Shown in pieces: positions 1-5,909 of a stretch of 6,136 nt of DNA. Source of the DNA: an uncultured Oscillospiraceae bacterium (GTDB taxonomy: Bacteria; Bacillota; Clostridia; Oscillospirales; Oscillospiraceae); assembly GCA_910588045.1 (NCBI GenBank), contig CAJUPS010000150.1, positions 1 to 6,136 of the forward strand, read 5' to 3'. Below the pieces are notes generated by a model that searched no databases, was not told where the DNA came from, and saw nothing but the letters and a program-made list of their open reading frames with translations. Positions within the stretch are counted from its first letter, which is position 1, and every line of letters begins with the position of its first letter. The translations under genes were made by a program, and so were the position numbers.

Positions 1-2
1 TG

Positions 3-428
3 CTGGCGGAGGGGCTGTCAGGAGACTACCGGCTGCTGGCAGAATTTAACCATATCGTGCTGGCGGGTCATGAGCGTGAAGGCAGCTATGGGGTGGAATT
101 TATCACTTGGGAGCGCATTCGGGATGGCACGGCTCTGTGGCAGGGACATTACTACGACAACGACTTTGTCGCCGCCAAACAGGACTTCGCCACCCGCTCC
201 GGACTGCTGCCCGCCAGCCGCCTCTTCACACGAGAGCAGCTGGCGGTAATCTTTGATGCCGCCCAAAGCATGACAGCTCAGGGCCTTGTCTCCAATCCGG
301 AGCAGGAGAAATTGCTGGAGCAGATCGTGGAGCAGATTGAGGACGCTGTGCCGCATGTGGTCGATCTGGCAAATGAGCTGACGCAGTATCCCAAAGCACA
401 CGAATCGGGAGAAATGCAGATGTGTTGA
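3..428 (+). CDS. C-terminal part of an element-associated hypothetical protein (5' partial)
   Basis: The reading frame is open from the left edge and ends at TGA 426-428, giving 141 residues. A GTG at 57 could be mistaken for a start, but the same frame continues upstream with ordinary protein sequence (LAEGLSGDYRLLAEFNHIV), so the true start lies outside the window. Visible features are the stretch FITWERIRDG followed by GHYYDNDF, then a DFATRSGLL segment, an acidic amphipathic helix (roughly residues 97-130, rich in E, Q and L), and a tail ending ESGEMQMC. This pattern resembles the C-terminal region of large multi-domain proteins carried by clostridial conjugative elements, recalled from memory and not checked by search. 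No catalytic motif is visible and no function can be assigned. A strong terminator follows about 30 bases after the stop, so this gene probably closes its transcription unit. Confidence 0.75.
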   Translation: MAEGLSGDYRLLAEFNHIVLAGHEREGSYGVEFITWERIRDGTALWQGHYYDNDFVAAKQDFATRSGLLPASRLFTREQLAVIFDAAQSMTAQGLVSNPEQEKLLEQIVEQIEDAVPHVVDLANELTQYPKAHESGEMQMC

Positions 429-460
429 TGCAGAAGACCCGAAAAATAAAAATTGTAAGC

Positions 461-508
461 AAAAAGGGGCCTATGACTGCCAGTACGGCAGAAACAGGCC
501 CCTTTTTT
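461..508 (+). terminator. Rho-independent terminator, probably bidirectional
   Basis: AAAAAGGGGCCT (461-472) pairs with AGGCCCCTTTTT (496-507), giving a 12-base-pair outer stem with a GC-rich core. Inside it, CTGCC (477-481) pairs with GGCAG (487-491) around a 5-base loop, so the hairpin has two stacked tiers. A run of T residues (503-508) follows on the + strand, and the matching A run on the 5' side means the - strand transcript would also end in U residues. It lies between the stop at 428 and the start at 533, so it should end transcription of the upstream gene. Confidence 0.88.
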
Positions 509-518
509 ATTTGGATGG

Positions 519-524
519 AAAGGA
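519..524 (+). promoter_or_regulatory. Ribosome binding site deciding the start at 533
   Basis: AAAGGA lies 8 bases before ATG 533. This favours 533 over the in-frame ATGs at 428 and 515, which would place coding sequence across or right at the edge of the terminator hairpin. Confidence 0.6.
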
Positions 525-532
525 AATGCGCA

Positions 533-1216
533 ATGAGATTTTTTGAACGCGGCTCCCCTATGGCGGAACTGGAGCGCCAGATGATGATGGTGCCGAACTT
601 CACACCCCGCGGGCATGGCAGCGCGGTCCTTTGCCGCTACCGCCCCGCGGCGGATATGGACTGCCGGAGCTGCTTCCAGCACCGCAGCCGGGGATGCCGC
701 AGCCTGAGCTGCCTCTGCCTATCCGAGCGGCTGGAGGCCGGGGCGGTGACGATGGAGGAGGTGATCGCGGAAACGGTGCGGCCCTGGAAGTCTCTCCCGC
801 TGAAGCAGCGGGCCATGGGCGCGGCCTGCCAGGCGGCGGGTTTCTATTTTGACGGACGGCTCCACATCATGCGGATGCAGGAGATGACCAGGGGCGGAGA
901 CAGGACCGTCAACAGCCGTTGGCTGGCGGCGGTGTACCTGCTCTCCGCCCATGCCGCGCTCTGGCAGAAAACCATCGGCGCGGTCAGGCCGGGGCAGATC
1001 GACTTTGCCAACGTCCGGTTGGGCAGCTGTACCGTTCAGGATTACGTCCTCTACCGGGCGGCAAAGGGGATCTGCTCCGGTATGTTGGGCGCGACATCGG
1101 AGGAGCTGGCCGATCCGGAGTTGGTCAGCGATGACACGCTGCTACTGGTCCTCTGCGCGGCGGCCGCCGCCCGGTACGGGCCGGAGGTCATAAAAGTTGG
1201 GAGGGCAGAGGCGTGA
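533..1216 (+). CDS. Small element-associated protein with N-terminal cysteine cluster
   Basis: The protein has 227 residues from ATG 533; the frame is open further upstream through the terminator (ATG 428, 515), but 533 has the best ribosome site and lies after the hairpin. Residues 34-62 hold six cysteines (C34, C44, C47, C55, C60, C62), including a CxxC pair, in a basic context (RYRP, HRSRGC); this looks like a metal-binding knuckle, though no metal can be proven from sequence. Residues 72-120 appear helical, and the rest (about 128-216) is hydrophobic and alanine-rich with no clear membrane segment. I recall similar proteins with this cysteine block, beginning in the same MxFF...MAELE manner, in clostridial conjugative elements, but know no function for them. 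Its TGA overlaps the ArdA-like start by one base (TGATG), so the two are likely translationally coupled. Confidence 0.82.
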   Translation: MRFFERGSPMAELERQMMMVPNFTPRGHGSAVLCRYRPAADMDCRSCFQHRSRGCRSLSCLCLSERLEAGAVTMEEVIAETVRPWKSLPLKQRAMGAACQAAGFYFDGRLHIMRMQEMTRGGDRTVNSRWLAAVYLLSAHAALWQKTIGAVRPGQIDFANVRLGSCTVQDYVLYRAAKGICSGMLGATSEELADPELVSDDTLLLVLCAAAAARYGPEVIKVGRAEA

Positions 1217-2394
1217 TGCTCAAAACGATTCTGACCTCTCCCACCCACCCGGAGTATGGCTCCATCACGGTCTCCTTCCCTATCCCTGAGGAAGACTATG
1301 ACCATTCGATATCTCTGCTGGAGGGCTTGGGGATTGGAGACATGCTGGCACGGGACTGCCGCGTGGTGGAATTGGAAAGCCCGTATCCCGTCCTGGACCG
1401 GCTGAAAGGCACAGCTGTCAATGTAGACGAGCTGGACTACCTGGCAAAGCGGCTGGACAGCTTCTGCGAGGGCGAGGGCAGCCAGTTCCTAGCGATGGCG
1501 CATAAGCTGGACCTGTCCGATATCAAGGATCTCATCAATTTAACCTTCTGCTGCCAGCAGGCCACGGTCATCACCGACTTTTCCGATCTGGAGCAAATTG
1601 GGCGGAATCACTGCATGAACATCAACTTCGGTGTGATGAGTACGGAGGAACATGCCAAAGTGGATGGACGGGCGGAGGCGCTTCGGTTGATCCGGAGCGG
1701 ACAGGGAACGGTCACTCCGTATGGCGTGGTCTATGACAATGGAATGGAGCTTCAGCCGCTCTATGACAGGCGGCATTTCCCATCGTACCTCTATAAACCG
1801 TCCGTGATAGCGATAGAGGCCGTATCAGACGGTGCGGCAGGATACTTCTGCCTGCCCATGCCGGACCGGCAGCTCCAGCGGATGACCGGGCGGGCCAGGC
1901 TGGAGGCTCAGAACATCCCGCTGAAGGTCATGCTGGACGAGCTGCCGGAAAAGGCTGCGGACGCGCTGGGATTGGAAAAGCTGACTCTTCATGATTTGCC
2001 TGACCTGAACAGGCTGTGCCGGGCCATTGATCCGATGAAGGACGCGGAGAGAGAAAAACTGAATGCAGTCGTGCTGATAGCCGAACCGGAGGATGCCATA
2101 GCAGTTTGCCAACTGGCGGAAAACCTGGACCAGTTTGACTTCATCCCCGACGTACAGACACCGGAGGAATACGGCAGACATATGATCCGGGAATCCGGCA
2201 GGTTTGAGTATGACGCAAATCTGGAGGAGTTCTACGACTACCGGCTCTATGGGGAGCAGCGCGTCCGGCAGGAGGGCGGCAGCTTCAACGAGTGCGGCTA
2301 TGTGTCCTACCACGGCGTAATGCCGCTGGAGGAACTGATGCGGGAGGACCCTGTGGAGCAGTACCAGAGAGAAACGGGGATGCAGATGCTGTGA
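1216..2394 (+). CDS. ardA: ArdA-like antirestriction protein, tandem two-unit form
   Basis: ArdA proteins are DNA mimics that block type I restriction enzymes and so protect incoming conjugative DNA in the new host cytoplasm. This 392-residue protein resembles the long clostridial form annotated as ArdA; classical ArdA such as Tn916 Orf18 is about 165 residues. It is acidic, and motifs repeat with an offset near 191 residues: FPIP (21-24) and LPMP (213-216), IGRNH (128-132) and YGRHM (319-323), GVVYDNG (170-176) and GYVSYHG (361-367). The segment around YDYRLYG (340-346) recalls the DYQAYG block of classical ArdA. ATG 1216 is preferred over GTG 1213 because it forms the TGATG junction with the upstream stop; GGGAGG ends 11 bases before it. 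The tail is GMQML. Family assignment is fairly sure; whether this long form still inhibits restriction is not shown by sequence. Confidence 0.85.
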   Translation: MLKTILTSPTHPEYGSITVSFPIPEEDYDHSISLLEGLGIGDMLARDCRVVELESPYPVLDRLKGTAVNVDELDYLAKRLDSFCEGEGSQFLAMAHKLDLSDIKDLINLTFCCQQATVITDFSDLEQIGRNHCMNINFGVMSTEEHAKVDGRAEALRLIRSGQGTVTPYGVVYDNGMELQPLYDRRHFPSYLYKPSVIAIEAVSDGAAGYFCLPMPDRQLQRMTGRARLEAQNIPLKVMLDELPEKAADALGLEKLTLHDLPDLNRLCRAIDPMKDAEREKLNAVVLIAEPEDAIAVCQLAENLDQFDFIPDVQTPEEYGRHMIRESGRFEYDANLEEFYDYRLYGEQRVRQEGGSFNECGYVSYHGVMPLEELMREDPVEQYQRETGMQML

Positions 2395-2467
2395 AAGTTT
2401 TTCTGGACTTCCGGCCCGATCTGTGATATGTATGTTGGTTATCAAATGAAGAAAGGGGTTGAAACCA
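2395..2467 (+). other. Longest gene-free gap after the terminator region
   Basis: These 73 bases separate the ArdA-like stop from the TTG start and are more AT-rich than the flanks. Apart from the ribosome site I find no hairpin, operator-like inverted repeat or good -35/-10 pair; a weak promoter cannot be excluded. Confidence 0.4.
2452..2458 (+). promoter_or_regulatory. Ribosome binding site deciding a TTG start
   Basis: AAAGGGG ends 9 bases before TTG 2468 but directly touches TTG 2459 in the same frame. Normal spacing therefore supports 2468 as the start. Confidence 0.6.
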
Positions 2468-3256
2468 TTGCGCTGCAACATCTACGAGGAACAGCTCCAA
2501 AGCGCGGAGCTGTTCGGCAAACCGGTGCTTTACACCGAAAAGCAGGTCCCGCGGGAGGCGGTTCCGGAGGGCTGGCATTGCTACGATCTATGCGGAGGCG
2601 AACGCCAACCGACCCGGCCCACCGAACTGGTGGACCGCAGCCCGTGGCTGCGAATTGGCGCCGTCCTCTCCCCCGCCCCGCTGAAGCGCGCGGCCACTGT
2701 GGCCCGCCAGATCAAAGACAGTTTCCATCCGCATGGGGAACTGCTGGATCTGGCGGGTTTCTGTGAGAAGCACCATCTGGAGTGTCCGACAGACCCCCGC
2801 AAATTTATTCTGCGCCCCGCTTCCAGTCAGGAGGCGGGGCTGTTCTATTCCCTGACGGACCCGGAGGAGGAGGCGGCGGCTGGCACGATAGGCCATGTCC
2901 GGCTCGATTTTGCCAGCGGCAGGCTCCACCACTCCTGGTGGCCCCACAACGACGACCAGTTCAACACGCCGGAGTTCAAGGCGGCGCTCCAGGAGTTCAT
3001 GGACGAGGTGCTCGTCCGGGGTCCGCTGCAAAGCGAAGCCGCCATGCGCCAGTGGTGCTACGGGTACCCGGAGGGCGAGATCGGGCAGGACTGCGTTGGG
3101 TTTGTGGCGGAAACGGAGGGTTACCGGTTCTGCCTGCACTGTACGACCATGACCGGCGATTATGGCTACGTCTACTGCTACGATCTGAACCAGCAGAGGT
3201 TGGCGATGGATGCACAGACAACTGAAGAAGGTATGACGATGGGAGGAATGATCTGA
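2468..3256 (+). CDS. LPD28-like domain protein
   Basis: The protein has 262 residues from TTG 2468, chosen by ribosome-site spacing; TTG 2459 would add three residues. Residues about 8-71 (LFGKPVLYTEKQVPREAVPEG, then CYDL and GAVLSP) match my recollection of the LPD28 large polyvalent protein-associated domain, whose pattern is FGkPaLfT...vP.G.yaYdLR followed by a strand near G.vLt. A second part, about residues 119-245, has TIGHVRLDF, HSWWPHNDDQF, TPEFK and GYRFCLH...GDYGYVYCYD; I know this only as an uncharacterised region in similar element proteins. The tail is EGMTMGGMI. A gap of 73 bases separates it from the ArdA-like gene, so it could begin a new transcription unit, though no convincing promoter is seen. 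It overlaps the next gene by one base. No enzyme motif is visible; a role in element transfer or anti-defence is inference from neighbours. Confidence 0.82.
   Translation: MRCNIYEEQLQSAELFGKPVLYTEKQVPREAVPEGWHCYDLCGGERQPTRPTELVDRSPWLRIGAVLSPAPLKRAATVARQIKDSFHPHGELLDLAGFCEKHHLECPTDPRKFILRPASSQEAGLFYSLTDPEEEAAAGTIGHVRLDFASGRLHHSWWPHNDDQFNTPEFKAALQEFMDEVLVRGPLQSEAAMRQWCYGYPEGEIGQDCVGFVAETEGYRFCLHCTTMTGDYGYVYCYDLNQQRLAMDAQTTEEGMTMGGMI
3237..3252 (+). promoter_or_regulatory. Ribosome binding site embedded in the upstream C-terminal codons (repeat copy 1)
   Basis: CGATGGGAGGAATGAT encodes the MGGM of the upstream tail and contains GGGAGG (3241-3246), 9 bases before ATG 3256. The identical 16 bases recur at 4253-4268. 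Confidence 0.75.
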
Positions 3257-4272
3257 TGGAAGACCTGATCACGTGCAAGGTGGCCCGAGAAGATTTCCAG
3301 CAGTGGCTGGCATCAGGGAATGGACCGGTGACGATCCATTCGGGCGAGAAGGCGGATGTCCTGCTCACCATTCTTGAAAAAACACCATCGGTGGACTACC
3401 TGTACCGGACGTCCATTGCGAAGGATGGCGGCATCTCCTGGAGAAACAGCCTGCTGTTCTGCGGAGTGTACGATGGGGAAAACCATGCGCTGTATCTGGC
3501 GAAGGATGCTCAAGCGATCTTCACACGGGGACCGGTCCCGCTGGTGACGGAGCCCGGCGGTTCCATGATGGAGGACATCTGTGGAAAGGTCAACCGGCGG
3601 GTGGAGGACATCGTTGCCAACGATAGAAGCAACCTCCCTGTGCAGGAGGTCACTGGCTGGCTTGCGGCGCACAACCTGGAACATTATCAAAAGTACGGTG
3701 CCCAAACAGATGCGATCCAAATGTTGTTCGAGGGTCGTGCGCCGGACGGTAAGTTCCACAGCGGCTACGCCATGGAAGAACTGCCGGAGGCCGCCTTCCT
3801 GGCCTGGCTTCAGGACCCGGAGGGCTTTATCCAGACCGAGGCGGAGATGTATATCAAGAGCAATTCGGAAAAGCTCCTCCAGCAATTCCTGGAAAATGAC
3901 GCTCTGCTGGCGGAGTATCAGGCGCTGGTGCAGGATACCGGCAGTCCGATCCACCGGATGAAGGCGATCACAGATGCCCTAAACGGCAGCAGCGCGAAGA
4001 TGGTGAACGTCACTGTTAAAAAAGGCGGAGAGGAGTTGACCTTCAAGATGGAGGCCAGCCCGATGAAAGGACATCACACGTATTACAGCACTTATCACAT
4101 CCCCGCTGCTGACCGTCGCAGGTTCCAGCTGGTATTTGGCAGGAACACTGGCTTCAAAGCAGAAGAGGTTGTCAGGATCACCTACGGCAGAAATACGATC
4201 TACGAGGCCCCGCCCGCACAGGAGGAGACTATGGCGGAGAGCGCCGGTCCAGCGATGGGAGGAATGATGTAG
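3256..4272 (+). CDS. Uncharacterised 338-residue element protein
   Basis: I do not recognise a named family. ATG 3256 overlaps the previous TGA (TGATG) and has an embedded GGGAGG nine bases upstream, so the start is secure. The chain seems to have three parts: an N-terminal alpha/beta part (1-125) with SWRNSLLFCGVYDG and ALYLAK; a helical, acidic middle (130-225) including EELPEAAFLAWLQDPEGF; and a compact C-terminal part (about 232-318) reading like alternating strands, with VNVTVKKGGEELTFK, then YYSTYHIPAADRR, then RITYGRNTIYEAPP. The last part is the most motif-like and resembles, from memory, segments in other clostridial element proteins. A low-complexity linker rich in E, A and P then leads to the tail AMGGMM. 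There is no signal peptide, membrane segment or obvious catalytic motif. Operon context suggests the same accessory or anti-defence programme as ArdA. Confidence 0.8.
   Translation: MEDLITCKVAREDFQQWLASGNGPVTIHSGEKADVLLTILEKTPSVDYLYRTSIAKDGGISWRNSLLFCGVYDGENHALYLAKDAQAIFTRGPVPLVTEPGGSMMEDICGKVNRRVEDIVANDRSNLPVQEVTGWLAAHNLEHYQKYGAQTDAIQMLFEGRAPDGKFHSGYAMEELPEAAFLAWLQDPEGFIQTEAEMYIKSNSEKLLQQFLENDALLAEYQALVQDTGSPIHRMKAITDALNGSSAKMVNVTVKKGGEELTFKMEASPMKGHHTYYSTYHIPAADRRRFQLVFGRNTGFKAEEVVRITYGRNTIYEAPPAQEETMAESAGPAMGGMM
4253..4268 (+). promoter_or_regulatory. Ribosome binding site embedded in the upstream C-terminal codons (repeat copy 2)
   Basis: The same 16 bases as at 3237-3252. GGGAGG (4257-4262) lies 10 bases before ATG 4273, and the codons encode MGGMM, directly followed by TAG. 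Confidence 0.75.
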
Positions 4273-5256
4273 ATGGAACGGATACCAAAGGGCTGGCTGG
4301 AGTTTCTGCGGGAGCAGTTTCCGGAGGGCAGCCGGATCAAGCTCAGAGAAATGAAAAACGACCCCTGCCCGGTGGAACCGGGGAGTATGGGGACATTGCT
4401 TCGCATTGACGATGCGGGGACCTTCCACATCCAGTTCGACAATGGCAGAGAGCTGGGCGTGGTGCTGGGTGAGGACAGGTTTACCGTCCTGCCGCCGGAG
4501 CCGCAGACGCTGAAGCTGTTCATGCCCCTGACAGCGGACTACTACGAGCCAGACGAGTGGGGAGATATGCCGAATGAGGGCGCTCCGATGAATGGCAGGG
4601 ACCTCCGGACCTACGAGGACAGCATCCTGGCCTCGCTGCTCAAGGAGCTGGGACCGGAGGAGGCGGAGCGGGGGCTGATGCTCTACTACGGCGAGGAGGA
4701 CGGTGTCAACCAAAAGGTCCGCTCTTATGTGTTCACGGTGGAGGAGCGGGAAGGCCAGCTGTGGGGTGTGGCGGAGTGCAAGGTGCTGGGCCAGTTGACG
4801 CCGGAGGAGCTGGATACGCTGATGGAGCATGTATCCGGGCAAGCGAGTGATGGCGCAGGTGAGTCGTATGAGCAGCATCCCATCCGTATCGGGCACGGCG
4901 AACTGTACGTCCATCTCTGGAACGGCGATGACTGGAGCATCATGACGGAACAGGACCGGTTCGACCCGAAGTTTGCTGAAAGGCTGCCGGAGCTGTGCTA
5001 TTCCACCCTGCCCAGTGATGGCAGCCTCATCCTCCTCAAGCGGGGCGAGAGCGGGTACTTCCAGACGGCGTGGAACCAGAACAGTCCGGAAAAGAATCGC
5101 CGTCTGGCGGATCACCTCAACCAGCAGCGGGGTATCTCCAGGGCGCAGGAGGAGGCCATGTCCTTCGGTTCGCTCTTCGGCTGGGACAAGCCCGGCGCTG
5201 ACCCCAGGACCTATGAAACCGGGCCAAAAACAGCGATGGGAGGCATGGGACTGTGA
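4273..5256 (+). CDS. DUF4314 / DUF6329-like multi-domain protein
   Basis: The protein has 327 residues, and ATG 4273 directly abuts the previous TAG. Residues about 8-74 (FPEGSRIKL, the V-EPGSMGTLLRIDDAG block, FHIQFDNGREL, DRFTVL) match my memory of DUF4314, probably a small SH3-like beta barrel. Residues about 80-228 (FMPLTADYYE, NGRDLRTYEDSILASLLKE, EEAERGLMLYY, VWGVAECKV-like strands, LTPEELDTL, GELYVHLW-DDWSI) match what I recall as DUF6329. A third part (235-312), starting LPELCYSTLPSDG and containing ESGYFQTAWN, AQEEAMSFGSLFGWD and DPRTY, recurs in related element proteins. Domain names are from memory, not from a search; none has a known biochemical activity that I can state. The tail is AMGGMGL. 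Its GGGAGG-containing tail is not used by the next gene, which has its own ribosome site 20 bases on. Confidence 0.83.
   Translation: MERIPKGWLEFLREQFPEGSRIKLREMKNDPCPVEPGSMGTLLRIDDAGTFHIQFDNGRELGVVLGEDRFTVLPPEPQTLKLFMPLTADYYEPDEWGDMPNEGAPMNGRDLRTYEDSILASLLKELGPEEAERGLMLYYGEEDGVNQKVRSYVFTVEEREGQLWGVAECKVLGQLTPEELDTLMEHVSGQASDGAGESYEQHPIRIGHGELYVHLWNGDDWSIMTEQDRFDPKFAERLPELCYSTLPSDGSLILLKRGESGYFQTAWNQNSPEKNRRLADHLNQQRGISRAQEEAMSFGSLFGWDKPGADPRTYETGPKTAMGGMGL
5234..5247 (+). repeat. Third, diverged copy of the tail-coding repeat
   Basis: CGATGGGAGGCATG encodes MGGM like the copies at 3237 and 4253, with one change (A to C). It lies 29 bases before the next start, too far to serve as its ribosome site. 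Confidence 0.6.
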
Positions 5257-5265
5257 GAAATGAGT

Positions 5266-5270
5266 AGGAG
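5266..5270 (+). promoter_or_regulatory. Ribosome binding site for the 210-residue protein
   Basis: AGGAG ends 6 bases before ATG 5277. This site is intergenic, unlike those of the two preceding genes. Confidence 0.65.
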
Positions 5271-5276
5271 AAGCAG

Positions 5277-5909
5277 ATGGCTGGATCAGAAAAGGCGCGT
5301 GTGCAGAATTTCATAGTGGATCATACGCGCACCAGATGGTCGCCGCTCATGCACAAGCTGGAGATGTGTCCCACCCTCGCCTGCATCGCCGGCAATATCC
5401 CCACCAGAAAACTCTCAGGATGGACATTTTCAGACGAGAACTATACCGCCCGGTCCAAGGAGGTCCGGCTCTGCCTGCGCGGCCTGATTGGACAGGGTGC
5501 GTACCTTGCCGCCCAAGAGAGCGAGGAACAGCTGCCCGCCCTCCGGGATTTTATCTGCTATCTTGCGGCCTTCTGGCCGGAGGACCCAGACGCGGACCCT
5601 GTAGAGGCGGAAAGGGAATATGGCGCATTGTTTGACAAAGCGATATCCGATGCCCGGAGTCATGGCAGCGCGCCGGAGCTGAGCGAGAGCAGACAGGAAA
5701 ATATCCTGATTGGGCTGGAGGATTATCTCATCGATATGGCGAGCCAGTTCCAAAGGATCGATCAGGAGGCGCTGGACGGTGGACTGGCAGCCTGCGAATC
5801 TGTCGCGGCAGGGCTCCGGCAGGCATGGGGCGGGGTACGGCAGGCGCAGGAGCAGATGCCTGTGCAGCCGTCCGGCCCGGTATTGGAAGGAGGGATGGTC
5901 CTTGGGTGA
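5277..5909 (+). CDS. Uncharacterised 210-residue, mostly helical protein
   Basis: I do not recognise the family. ATG 5277 has AGGAG at good spacing and lies 20 bases after the previous stop. The chain looks soluble and mainly helical: a basic N-terminus (KARVQNFIVDHTRTRW), a segment with MCPTLACIAGNIPTRKLSGW, helices around 61-100 (including LRDFICYLAAFW), an acidic DPDADPVEAE turn at 103-112, and further helices from 138 to 194 rich in Q, E and A. C31 and C36 are spaced CxxxxC and are probably not a metal site by themselves. A proline-containing linker leads to the tail LEGGMVLG. It has no signal peptide or membrane segment. Its place between a DUF4314-type protein and an ArdA-related start makes an accessory or anti-defence role plausible, but nothing in the sequence proves it. 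Confidence 0.8.
   Translation: MAGSEKARVQNFIVDHTRTRWSPLMHKLEMCPTLACIAGNIPTRKLSGWTFSDENYTARSKEVRLCLRGLIGQGAYLAAQESEEQLPALRDFICYLAAFWPEDPDADPVEAEREYGALFDKAISDARSHGSAPELSESRQENILIGLEDYLIDMASQFQRIDQEALDGGLAACESVAAGLRQAWGGVRQAQEQMPVQPSGPVLEGGMVLG
5887..5894 (+). promoter_or_regulatory. Embedded ribosome binding site for the TTG start at 5902
   Basis: AAGGAGGG lies within the codons for EGGM of the upstream tail and ends 7 bases before TTG 5902. It supports the TTG over the out-of-frame GTG at 5906. Confidence 0.65.

Noticed and set aside
57..59. GTG as the start of the first gene
   Set aside because: The frame continues upstream to the window edge with normal protein-like sequence, so the gene is simply cut by the window.
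2395..2467. Possible promoter in the 73-base gap
   Set aside because: The AT-rich stretch offers TATGTT-like hexamers but no partner -35 at proper spacing that stands above chance.
1825..2481. Open frame on the - strand (218 codons) opposite the ArdA-like gene
   Set aside because: It is antisense to the well-supported tandem-unit protein and has no recognisable motif or domain.
2428..2766. Forward frame of 112 codons beginning in the gap before the LPD28-like gene
   Set aside because: It becomes low-complexity G/P/R-rich sequence in the shifted frame of a gene with family-like sequence, and has no ribosome site before its start.
3979..5115. Long open frame on the - strand (378 codons)
   Set aside because: It lies antisense to two genes with clear ribosome sites and recognisable domains; I see no family-like sequence in it, and such mirror frames are common in GC-rich coding DNA.
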